From IMG/VR virus record IMGVR_UViG_3300042884_000347, positions 1 to 27,657 of that record: DNA of 27,657 nt, one strand, 5' to 3'. The DNA comes from a virus. Within the stretch, counting starts at the first letter, position 1; each line of letters begins with the position of its first letter. Of the stretch, positions 15,121-22,249 are shown piece after piece. The notes beneath the pieces were generated by a model, which did no database searches, was not told where the DNA came from, and saw nothing but the letters and a program-made list of their open reading frames with translations. A program made the translations under genes and the position numbers.

Positions 15121-15561
15121 TTAATCTATAAACGCTTTCATCTTCTGCGCATACTCAAACGACTTAATGCGAGAGATGATTTCACGAGCTTGCAGTGTGA
15201 TGAATACAACGGGAGAACCATCATCATCTGGCTGCACAACAAAACGGTCACCGCCGTACTTGATAGTACGTACTAGATCGCCTTCTTTACACCAAGGGCC
15301 TTCTGGCCATGGAGATAAATCTGCGTCTAGGTTACGGTATGCCAGTGGTCCAACCTGCACCACTTTTGCAACTGTTTCGTTAAATCGTAACGTTTGTCTG
15401 GTCTCATCAACTAGGATGATTCCACCTTTACTGGTTGACTTCTCGCGCCTTAGCTGTACTAAAACACGGTCTCCAGCTACCTCAATACCGGTGTCGATTG
15501 GGGGAAAACATTCTTCCTCTGATCGTGTATCCGGCTCTTCATTGCCTTTTATATCAAACAC
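15121..15561 (-). CDS. GroES-like co-chaperonin
   Basis: 146 residues. After an acidic 25-residue extension the Cpn10 fold is recognisable: GDRVLVQLRREKSTSKGGII (about 30-49) matches the GroES start and its mobile loop, which contacts GroEL through a Gly-Gly-hydrophobic triplet (here GGIIL). ETVAKVVQVGP matches the central strand, and WCKEGDLVRTIKYGGDRFVV matches the later strands. Phage co-chaperonins such as T4 gp31 replace host GroES so that GroEL can fold the large capsid protein. Placement between portal and scaffold/capsid genes supports that role. It is longer than GroES (about 97 residues) because of extensions at both ends and an insert around YRNLDADLSPWPEG. Confidence 0.82.
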   Translation of the reverse strand: MFDIKGNEEPDTRSEEECFPPIDTGIEVAGDRVLVQLRREKSTSKGGIILVDETRQTLRFNETVAKVVQVGPLAYRNLDADLSPWPEGPWCKEGDLVRTIKYGGDRFVVQPDDDGSPVVFITLQAREIISRIKSFEYAQKMKAFID

Positions 15562-15581
15562 TGTCCAGTGCTCCTTGACCT

Positions 15582-15773
15582 CTACAGGTCTTCTTCGTCT
15601 TCCCTCAAAATTTCATTAATAATGTCTAATACTGCTTTAAAACCTTCGTAGCGACCAACTAATCGTTGGTAATCGTCAAAGTTATTGACATTACTTCCAG
15701 CGGTGAGGGTTTCCGCCAATTTTGCCTGCTCATCTCTCGTTCGAGAAATAATTTCAGAAATAAAGTCTTTCAT
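15582..15773 (-). CDS. Small helical phage protein, unknown
   Basis: 63 residues from ATG at 15773: MKDFISEIISRTRDEQAKLA, then NNFDDYQRLVGRYEGFKAVL and an acidic end. I recognise the YQRLVGRYEG-type pattern from small phage proteins in head modules, function unknown. A longer start (TTG, 15812) would read through promoter C and give nonsense (GRIFPHLCIII), so 15773 is preferred. The ATG follows the -10 box of promoter C by 7 bp with no Shine-Dalgarno sequence, so the transcript should be leaderless or nearly so. The gene leads into the co-chaperonin gene 20 nt downstream. Confidence 0.8.
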   Translation of the reverse strand: MKDFISEIISRTRDEQAKLAETLTAGSNVNNFDDYQRLVGRYEGFKAVLDIINEILREDEEDL

Positions 15774-15780
15774 ACTTATA

Positions 15781-15809
15781 ATAATACAAAGGTGCGGAAA
15801 AATCCGCCC
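15781..15809 (-). promoter_or_regulatory. Late-type promoter C, also a hairpin
   Basis: Minus strand: GGGCGG (15804-15809), 17-bp spacer ending TTTG (15787-15790), TATTAT (15781-15786). The -35 box can pair with the spacer as GGGCGGA-TTTT-TCCGC(A)CC (one bulged A), followed by the T-rich -10 region. The same DNA could therefore terminate upstream transcripts weakly and start new ones. The start codon at 15773 lies 7 bp after the -10 box. Confidence 0.7.
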
Positions 15810-15815
15810 CAAAGA

Positions 15816-16025
15816 TTAATAAAAATTGCCGCCGCCGATGTCTTTTAGGTTCTTATCTGGGCCTACTTTGCTTGAACGGGCTGGCTTGCCTTTAACGGCG
15901 TTGTTAGGACGCTTGGAACCAGAAGCTCCTGTGTCCAGCTTTTTATTCTCTGGGCCGCCGCCTGAAGACAGCTTACCAGTTTCTTGGTATGTTTGACGAA
16001 AGCCTTGTAAGTTGTTATCGGCCAT
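15816..16025 (-). CDS. Small basic, disordered phage protein
   Basis: 69 residues (MADNNLQGFRQTYQETGKLS to NLKDIGGGNFY), rich in Gly, Lys, Ser and Asn and probably unfolded. Its start overlaps the portal stop by one base (TAATG), so it is likely made by coupled translation. I recognise no family. The position directly after the portal suggests a small internal or connector-associated protein. Confidence 0.65.
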   Translation of the reverse strand: MADNNLQGFRQTYQETGKLSSGGGPENKKLDTGASGSKRPNNAVKGKPARSSKVGPDKNLKDIGGGNFY

Positions 16026-18829
16026 TATATTGCTCCTGTTGGTTTGATGGGTTGTGCTGCTAATTGTTGTAATGTTTGTTGATGCATTTGGTCGTTTTGC
16101 TGCATTTTTGCTGCGTGGTCTAGTTGAAACTTAGTCTGTTCTGCTTGTTGCATAAACGCCTGCCTTTCAATTTCCAACCCATGTTGCGTTAATTCTTTTT
16201 GTGCTGCTTGTGAGGCTTGCATTGCCGTTTGGTTTTGTTCGTGGACCAAGGCCATCTGGTCGGCTGTTAGGCCGGCTTGAGCGGCTATAGCTGCCACGCG
16301 CTCACGCGATGAGTTGTTGATGTCGGCCAGAGCAATTTGTGTCGCATTTTTGTTGGAGTCAATATCCGACTGGGTGCTGTACTTGGTTTCCAATTCAGCC
16401 ACTTGGCGCTGCAATTCTGCAATACGCAGCTGGTAGTCTTGCTTAGACTTCTCAGTGTCAATCTGCATACGTGCCTGTGACTCAGCTTGTTTACGCTGTG
16501 TCTCAGCCATTTGAGTCTTGAGGATAACTTGAGCAGTTGGATCAGACTCAGCCATTTGCTGCTGCCGGGCTTGTTGTGCTTGCTGTACTTTTTGCGCCAG
16601 CTGTTGGATCTCTGGTAAAAACGCCTGCATGGACTGCTGTGAGTCTTGGGTTACCATGTCCGAAGCCAATGCCAACGCCTGTTGCGCTTCAATATCCAGC
16701 GGCTTTTCTTGGTTCAATTCCAAAGCATCGCGCCCGCCTGCTGCCTGTGCTACGTACGCGCGCATGGATTGCAAGTAGTGTAATGTTAAGTGTTGTTTGA
16801 TGTGCTCTAATGCGTGTGGGGCAAAAGACGGGCCAATAACCGGGCTGTTACCATACGCAGGATCTCTAGCATAGGCTAGGTGAATCTTAATGTGCGATAT
16901 GTGATCTTGGTCTGGGTACGCAGCTGCTGGGCGGCCCATAGTCATGGAGACGTTCTCTAGCGCAGGGTTAGACTCTTTAGCACCCAATGGGTTTGGTAAA
17001 ACCTCATCAATTGCAGGGATCTTTAACTGGGTCAATACACGGCGATACACTGCTCTAGCATCAAACATGCCCGGAGGCGCTGAGGTAGCCATCTGTAAGA
17101 GGGCTTGGTTCTGAGCAACACGCTGTGTCTCAGAGAAAATGTTTGGATCTGATACTGGGCGTACGTCGTTGTTATAAGCAAAGTCACGAACTTGGATTTC
17201 AGAGCCGGACTGGTTGTCCATCTCGTCTAAGTACCAGTGATTTAAGCGAGATACGATTGCCAGTGATTTGGCTTGGCTGCGATGCAGGCGTGCATGGATT
17301 GCTGAGAATACCTTAGCACCTTGCTCAATCAATGCCTGCGCTGTACCAACAGGCATGTTGTTATTTGCTTGGCCAATCTTTTCTTCGGCTGTGCTAACTA
17401 CGCCTTTTGCTGCGTCTGTCAACCAACCGAGTAAGTTAAACAATACAGAAGATGGTTGGTTAAACGGCATTGGCATTGCCAACTTACGGACGTCGTCTAC
17501 TCCGGGCGCGCCTTCAATCTCAATTACTTGTGTCGGCTCGATTCGGTCAGATTGTCCACCAATTCGTCCACCTTTGAGTTTAAGAAGTGTTTGGCTGTTA
17601 TTAATGTGAGCAGCATCCAATAGGGCGCGCAAAGAACCAGTAAGAGCAGCGGAGAGACCACCAATAAGGTGAGGTAGCCCAATTGCGTAAGCACCCCGCC
17701 AAGGAATGAATTTGAATTCAACATACCATTCGAGTTTTGTGAGTTTTTCATCATTGCACTCCCAGTTACGATACAGCGCCAAAACTTCAGACGTTGTTTC
17801 GTCAATAGTCAGGATGTATGGCGCGCGGGCACCATCAGTCTCGTTGTCCTCATCGAGGCGTAAGAAACAAGTGATCTCATAAATACGGCGCATTCCATCA
17901 ACGTTTGTAGATGGATCTTCTTTGCCTTCAATTTTGTTGTTGGCTTTTTGTGCGCCAGTTTGGTCTGTAAGCGGCGCGTCAGATGTGTATGTGCTGTCAA
18001 TGTCGCGGTAAATACCAGCGGCAACACGCTGCAGGAACGTGTCTTCTGTAATGTCTTGAACTTCAGTTACACGCTGCGAGGTGTAGAAGTTAGTAGACGA
18101 GTAAGGTAAGAGGATGTTGTCAATTGGTACCCACTCGCAAGTAGGACGCTTTTGCTCTGAATCAAAACGCCACTTCAGGAACTGCGAACCACCTAGCGGT
18201 AGTTGTGTGAGTAACTGCTCCATCTCATCGCGGTACTCTGCAATCTGTTCTGTAAGCTGCCAGTTAAGGAAGTCAACCTTACGAGCTGCAGTTTCTTCTT
18301 TAAGACGATCTGCTTGGCCCTTAACGTTAGAGCGAACAATGCCATCGGGTGGCAGTAATTCTTTAGAGGAAGACGCAGCGAAGTCAACGCATGCCTCTGC
18401 CATAATAGGGTGGACGACTTTGGAAGCTCCGTCGAACGTGGCTCCTCCGGGCGCGTCCTTGCCGAGTCCAGTGCGACGAAGACCTTCTTCGTACTGTTTG
18501 TCTCGTTGTTTGCGCGATTCCTTATCAACATCAATAAGGTCTAAATATTCGTTGGCTAAAGAACTGAGGATGTCTTCATCAAACTCTTCGGCCAAGTTAG
18601 CATAAAATTCTGGCGCTTCTTTAGGTGATGCCTTTGGTATGTAGTTAACAACCACAGAGCCATCTTCTTGCTCAATGATCTCTTCTTCTACATCTCCGGG
18701 TTCTAAACCCAAAGCCTCTTCGTAATAATCCATCTCCGCATCTTGTTGTGCGGCGTCTTTTAAATCCTCGTCTCTTTCGAGACCGGGTAAATTAGCGCCC
18801 ATTTGCGTTGGTAATATTGGATTTGCCAT
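16025..18829 (-). CDS. Portal protein
   Basis: 934 residues. The portal forms the dodecameric ring through which TerL pumps DNA and to which the tail attaches. It directly follows TerL and one small gene and overlaps it by TAATG. After an acidic N-terminus (about 1-80), the body has features of the large podovirus-type portals: FDGASKVVHPIMAEACVDFA, PLGGSQFLKWRF, TSQRVTEVQDITEDTFLQRV, FKFIPWRGAYAIGLPHLIGG and LLDAAHINNSQTLLKLKGGR. From about residue 700 the protein is a Gln/Ala-rich coiled coil (ALASDMVTQDSQQSMQAFLP, RIAELQRQVAELETKYSTQ) that resembles the barrel extension of long portals. Confidence 0.9.
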   Translation of the reverse strand: MANPILPTQMGANLPGLERDEDLKDAAQQDAEMDYYEEALGLEPGDVEEEIIEQEDGSVVVNYIPKASPKEAPEFYANLAEEFDEDILSSLANEYLDLIDVDKESRKQRDKQYEEGLRRTGLGKDAPGGATFDGASKVVHPIMAEACVDFAASSSKELLPPDGIVRSNVKGQADRLKEETAARKVDFLNWQLTEQIAEYRDEMEQLLTQLPLGGSQFLKWRFDSEQKRPTCEWVPIDNILLPYSSTNFYTSQRVTEVQDITEDTFLQRVAAGIYRDIDSTYTSDAPLTDQTGAQKANNKIEGKEDPSTNVDGMRRIYEITCFLRLDEDNETDGARAPYILTIDETTSEVLALYRNWECNDEKLTKLEWYVEFKFIPWRGAYAIGLPHLIGGLSAALTGSLRALLDAAHINNSQTLLKLKGGRIGGQSDRIEPTQVIEIEGAPGVDDVRKLAMPMPFNQPSSVLFNLLGWLTDAAKGVVSTAEEKIGQANNNMPVGTAQALIEQGAKVFSAIHARLHRSQAKSLAIVSRLNHWYLDEMDNQSGSEIQVRDFAYNNDVRPVSDPNIFSETQRVAQNQALLQMATSAPPGMFDARAVYRRVLTQLKIPAIDEVLPNPLGAKESNPALENVSMTMGRPAAAYPDQDHISHIKIHLAYARDPAYGNSPVIGPSFAPHALEHIKQHLTLHYLQSMRAYVAQAAGGRDALELNQEKPLDIEAQQALALASDMVTQDSQQSMQAFLPEIQQLAQKVQQAQQARQQQMAESDPTAQVILKTQMAETQRKQAESQARMQIDTEKSKQDYQLRIAELQRQVAELETKYSTQSDIDSNKNATQIALADINNSSRERVAAIAAQAGLTADQMALVHEQNQTAMQASQAAQKELTQHGLEIERQAFMQQAEQTKFQLDHAAKMQQNDQMHQQTLQQLAAQPIKPTGAI

Positions 18830-19449
18830 TATTTACGTTTAATCTTTTTAATAATTTGTTTAACGGGCTTCACAAACGGAAGTGTTCCTAATCCTGCAGC
18901 TCCTACTGTAATCCCCGCACCAAGTGTGTTTCCTTGGTTTAAAGAACTAGCTGCTGCCGGAAAAGCGTCAAGTGTTTCGGTTACCGCACTAACTGGGTTT
19001 AAAAATTGAAGCGGTAGGTATTCTGTTTTTTGACCTTCTGATCCGGTTCCAAATAATCTATCGGCTGGCTTTTCTCCAATAGCGGAGGCAAACTTGTCTC
19101 TCATCCAGCTGGTCGCTGTTACGGGTTGCGCCTGAAAAGTTGGCTCTGGTGGCATGTCACCACCGTAAATTTGTTGGGAGTATAATCTGTCTAACAGCTC
19201 AGCGAATTCAGGGCTCATCGTTTCTGCCTGACCGCCTTTAGCAAAGTGTTCTGGTTCGCGGTTGTTAATAAACAACTCAGCCAGCATATCTTGTGGTGAC
19301 ATCTCAACGCGCCCGCCGTCAGCAAAACTAGGCATGATGCCAGACTCGTTCATTAACATTTGCTGGGGCGTGTTCACCATCCCGGGCGATGCCGGAACAG
19401 CGCCTGCCTCTTCGAGCAGCTTTTGTTGGGGTGTCTTTAAAATGTTCAT
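18829..19449 (-). CDS. Virion-region protein with (T/S)PQQ repeats and GG motifs
   Basis: 206 residues between TerL and portal. Residues 5-90 contain four related units starting TPQQKLLEEAG (6-16), TPQQMLMNESG (27-37), SPQDMLAELF (51-60) and SPEFAELLDRLY (79-90). These alternate with FADGGRVE (42-49) and FAKGGQAE (69-76), the GG motif also seen in the partial left-edge protein. The C-terminal third has a glycine-rich hydrophobic stretch (GAGITVGAAGLGTLPF) followed by a basic end (KQIIKKIKRK), which could insert in membrane or bind DNA. I recognise no family. The ATG at 19449 has no clear ribosome site and lies 10 bp from the -10 of promoter D. Confidence 0.75.
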   Translation of the reverse strand: MNILKTPQQKLLEEAGAVPASPGMVNTPQQMLMNESGIMPSFADGGRVEMSPQDMLAELFINNREPEHFAKGGQAETMSPEFAELLDRLYSQQIYGGDMPPEPTFQAQPVTATSWMRDKFASAIGEKPADRLFGTGSEGQKTEYLPLQFLNPVSAVTETLDAFPAAASSLNQGNTLGAGITVGAAGLGTLPFVKPVKQIIKKIKRK

Positions 19450-19459
19450 TCTAATTATA

Positions 19460-19488
19460 ATAATACAAGAATAGGTGCGTTTCCGCCC
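19460..19488 (-). promoter_or_regulatory. Late-type promoter D, also a hairpin
   Basis: Minus strand: GGGCGG (19483-19488, directly after the TerL stop), 17-bp spacer ending CTTG (19466-19469), TATTAT (19460-19465). The -35 box folds with the spacer as GGGCG-GAAA-CGC(A)CC, with the same bulged A as promoter C and a GNRA loop. The next ATG is 10 bp after the -10 box, so the leader would be only a few nucleotides. Confidence 0.68.
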
Positions 19489-20931
19489 TTATTGGCTATA
19501 TGGGTTACTAAACTTCCTAGAAGCGTCATCATCTGCGTAATCATAGTCCCTTGCAGGCAATAGATCAAGCTGCAACCATCCAGAGTCCCTCAGAACGCGT
19601 AGGGCTTGGCTGAGGCTGTCTACGTAGTCGTCATGACCCCCAGCCTCAGGAAACGAACAAACCTGCCTCATGAACCGTTTAGTCCAGTCAGCAAACTCAC
19701 CGTTTTTAGAAGCGTCTTCCGGAATAAACACTTTACCTTTGGCAACTAAAGGGGCCACAATGTTGATACGCTGGATTTTATCAGCTCTTCCCGGGTTGTA
19801 TCCACGGACCGGAACGCCAGCTCCCTGCAACTCTTGGATCAGGGAAATACCAGCGGACTTATCTTCCATGAGTATCAGGTCGGCCTTTTTGCCTTTACCG
19901 AACTCATTGTCCGCACCGTAGACTACTTCTTTAAAATCATCAATTACTTTGCGGCGCAGCTCTGGGTACGATAAATGCGAGTCCCATGCATCTAACAGGA
20001 TTACCGCAGTGCCCGCGTCGGTTCTTTCAAACACACCCCAGACCGTACAAGCCGTAGGGTCATTGACTGTCTTTTCGCTGGTCGCCGGGTCATACGAGGC
20101 AATCACGTATTCCAGTGTCGGGGTTGGTTTGTCTGCCGGCCACATCTTAAACATCTTGCGCTTGATGATACCCGCGGCTTCCGGGTCAAGGATCTGACCA
20201 TAAATCTCTTGGCTGCCAATGTCGGTGCCTTCATACGTCTCAAGCTGCTTAAAGAACGTCTCTGAGAGGTTGGCCCGGTTGTCATAGGAGCTGGCGTTGG
20301 CTACATAGACATCGCCACCTACCTTGCCTTCGTTGAGGTCAACGATAAGCTCTTTGGGTTTTGGTGTGGTGGTAATAATCTGTTGCACTCGAGGGATTCT
20401 CGGGTCCTTAAGACGGAGGGTAAACTGTACTCCGTCGTAGGCATCGTCGATGTAATCAAACGCACACAGCTCGTCAAACCAAGCCCCATGGTATTGCTTA
20501 CCACGATAGCGTTCTGGCTCTGAGGCTGGGATTCCTTGGATGATAGATCCGTTGGTGAGGGTAATCTCAAAGAGGGACTTGTTGTAATCTCGGATAAGTG
20601 ACGAGGGGATGATATTGAGAAGTCCACTGTCTCCCTCAAAACAAGTTGCACGTATATCATTTGAGGTAGGGGCTGTGACCAACCAACGAGTGTTATCGTA
20701 CTTCCAAGCACGAATGCCAATCCAATGACTAGCCGTATGCGTCTTGCCCGATCCTCGACCAGCCAACATAAGAAACGTATCATATTCTCCATCGTCTGGC
20801 TCTCTTTGGTGTGGGAGTGCCTGTAATTGCCATTTGACCTGCCATATGGCAGCGTCAAGTTGTTGTTTAGGCCAGTGTTTGTGTGATTCTGCAAACTTCT
20901 TTAAAGTTAGCTCTTGTTTTGGTGTTAGCAT
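19489..20931 (-). CDS. terL: Terminase large subunit (TerL)
   Basis: 480 residues, an ATP-driven DNA packaging motor with a nuclease that cuts concatemers. Walker A is AGRGSGKT (57-64), Walker B is GAWFDEL (149-155), and ITTTPKP is the following coupling motif. The RNase H-like nuclease domain starts at ASYDPATSEKTVNDPTACTV (first Asp), continues with LILMEDKSAG and ends with the motif GGHDDYVDSLSQAL. Length and motif order are normal, so the protein looks complete and uninterrupted. The start ATG overlaps the last codons of the Hint gene by 7 nt (ACATGCTAACA), which suggests coupling. A small terminase subunit is not evident; the unknown gene at 21880-22188 is the only upstream candidate. 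Confidence 0.96.
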   Translation of the reverse strand: MLTPKQELTLKKFAESHKHWPKQQLDAAIWQVKWQLQALPHQREPDDGEYDTFLMLAGRGSGKTHTASHWIGIRAWKYDNTRWLVTAPTSNDIRATCFEGDSGLLNIIPSSLIRDYNKSLFEITLTNGSIIQGIPASEPERYRGKQYHGAWFDELCAFDYIDDAYDGVQFTLRLKDPRIPRVQQIITTTPKPKELIVDLNEGKVGGDVYVANASSYDNRANLSETFFKQLETYEGTDIGSQEIYGQILDPEAAGIIKRKMFKMWPADKPTPTLEYVIASYDPATSEKTVNDPTACTVWGVFERTDAGTAVILLDAWDSHLSYPELRRKVIDDFKEVVYGADNEFGKGKKADLILMEDKSAGISLIQELQGAGVPVRGYNPGRADKIQRINIVAPLVAKGKVFIPEDASKNGEFADWTKRFMRQVCSFPEAGGHDDYVDSLSQALRVLRDSGWLQLDLLPARDYDYADDDASRKFSNPYSQ

Positions 20932-21917
20932 GTTGGTATGAAGCCCTCTCCTACAAGGATTGTGTTATCAAGGGCCGTTGTTTCAATATGGATACACAAT
21001 TGGGCTGGAATTGGACTGACTTTAGTAACATACCTGCGGCCGTATTGGATTTTTACGGGCGGAGAGAACTGATTTGGGATTAAAGGCAGCCGGGACTTAA
21101 AGAAAACAGTGTAGTCCTTCTTGTGTGCGTCGCTAATCAGCTGGGTTTTACATCCAATCGACTCCGCTAGGAGCTGAACACGGCGCGTAGTGTCATAATT
21201 TCTGGAAGAAAACCTAAAAGTGTCCCGTTTTTTGTTGTACTGCCTTGATTTTGAACACATTATTCCAGAAAGTAACTCTTGACGCTGCTCCGGGGAGGCA
21301 AGTAGGTAGTTATTCGGGATATTTTTGGGGATGTTTGGTACGAGCTGCCGGGAAATGCTAGGCTCAATACTAAAATCACGCTCGCCTGTGGTTAACAAAG
21401 AGCCGGGTATAACCTTGTACCCATGGTCTCTAAACTTTTCGTGCACAAAATCCGATGTGCCGGGCGCGGCGGCCAGTCTTCCAGTTGATCTACGGGCAAA
21501 AAACCACAGACCGAATAGGAATGGGGGCACTGGTAGGTCTTTGTGGGGGAGTTGCAGGGGGTGCGCCGTGGGGACAGAGATAGTCTTGCGGTTCCTTTTG
21601 TTAAGGAGCGGGGTATCTCTTAGCTCTTCCGCAGTAAGGGGTTTTAGTGGGCGCCTAAACTGAAGTTTGCTTTTGTACGATTGAAGTCGGCTACGGTACT
21701 TAGCCGTCTCTACAGGCAAACAGAGCATGGCATCGCCAGTAACAGTGAGGTAATCATTGAACATGACCTCATAGCACTGTATGCCTTGATATGCCTGCGC
21801 CATTTTAACCTGAACAATGTTTCCTGTCTGGTCAAATACATAGTCACCCACTTCTAGCTTTGATGCGGGTTTCCAATAGTCAAGCGTTAGTATCTTTGTA
21901 TCTGCGGTTATCGCCAT
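20925..21917 (-). CDS. Degenerate stand-alone intein-like (Hint + LAGLIDADG) protein
   Basis: 330 residues with the full layout of an intein. Block A is AITADTKILTLDYWKPASKL, with Ala where the splicing nucleophile Cys/Ser belongs. Block B is VTGDAMLCL (Ala63 for the usual His). Endonuclease motif 1, PFLFGLWFFARRS (132-144), and motif 2, LLSGIMCSKS (215-224), have both lost their acidic residues. The final block, CIHIETT..ILVGEGFIPTC, has Cys-stop in place of His-Asn. It therefore cannot splice or cut DNA by the known mechanisms, yet the frame is unbroken. It overlaps the upstream gene by 38 nt and terL by 7 nt. It may be a domesticated intein relic; what it does now is unknown. Confidence 0.82.
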   Translation of the reverse strand: MAITADTKILTLDYWKPASKLEVGDYVFDQTGNIVQVKMAQAYQGIQCYEVMFNDYLTVTGDAMLCLPVETAKYRSRLQSYKSKLQFRRPLKPLTAEELRDTPLLNKRNRKTISVPTAHPLQLPHKDLPVPPFLFGLWFFARRSTGRLAAAPGTSDFVHEKFRDHGYKVIPGSLLTTGERDFSIEPSISRQLVPNIPKNIPNNYLLASPEQRQELLSGIMCSKSRQYNKKRDTFRFSSRNYDTTRRVQLLAESIGCKTQLISDAHKKDYTVFFKSRLPLIPNQFSPPVKIQYGRRYVTKVSPIPAQLCIHIETTALDNTILVGEGFIPTC

Positions 21918-22188
21918 AAAAATTATCTAGGACCCAGTGGTCCAGCCATCTCCCTAACGGAGCGCGTATTTTGTTTTGGATTTCATAAGGCATCTTGGCT
22001 ATGTTGACCGTTTCCGCCGTAATGGAAAGTCTGAACTGGAGATACCTAGCTGTCTCAGAATCCAGTACCTCTACAGGTACATCAACAGAATCTAAGTTAT
22101 CCACGTTACATACCAGTACTCGAAGCCCTAGAAGTTTACCATGCTTATCTTCTAGCGCGCCTTGTATTTGGTAGACGTATTTGTTCAT
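21880..22188 (-). CDS. Unknown protein at the head of the late region
   Basis: 102 residues from the ATG at 22188 (MNKYVYQIQGALEDKHGKLL). An ATG two codons earlier (22194) lies upstream of the likely transcription start of promoter E and is less plausible. The protein has mixed alpha/beta character (VPVEVLDSETARYLQFRLSI, then APLGRWLDHWVLDNFYGD); no family is recognised. As the first gene of the rightmost late operon it could be a small terminase or regulator, but I see no helix-turn-helix motif. Its 3' end overlaps the Hint gene by 38 nt in another frame, an unusually long overlap for this phage. Confidence 0.7.
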   Translation of the reverse strand: MNKYVYQIQGALEDKHGKLLGLRVLVCNVDNLDSVDVPVEVLDSETARYLQFRLSITAETVNIAKMPYEIQNKIRAPLGRWLDHWVLDNFYGDNRRYKDTNA

Positions 22189-22195
22189 ACTCATA

Positions 22196-22224
22196 TTAAT
22201 ACAAAAATAACAGGGTCACCGCCC
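22196..22224 (-). promoter_or_regulatory. Late-type promoter E (GGGCGG-17-TATTAA)
   Basis: Minus strand: GGGCGG (22219-22224), 17-bp spacer ending TTTG (22202-22205), TATTAA (22196-22201), then TATGAGT and ATG at 22188. Its downstream arrangement copies promoter C (TATAAGT then ATG). It is the rightmost copy and should launch the TerL operon toward the left. A short GGG/CCC stem is possible in the spacer. Confidence 0.7.
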
Positions 22225-22249
22225 GTTCCAATGTAAATAAACACTATTT

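Noticed and set aside
6838-18829. The fibre and portal both having 934 residues
   Set aside because: They share no sequence similarity; equal length is coincidence.
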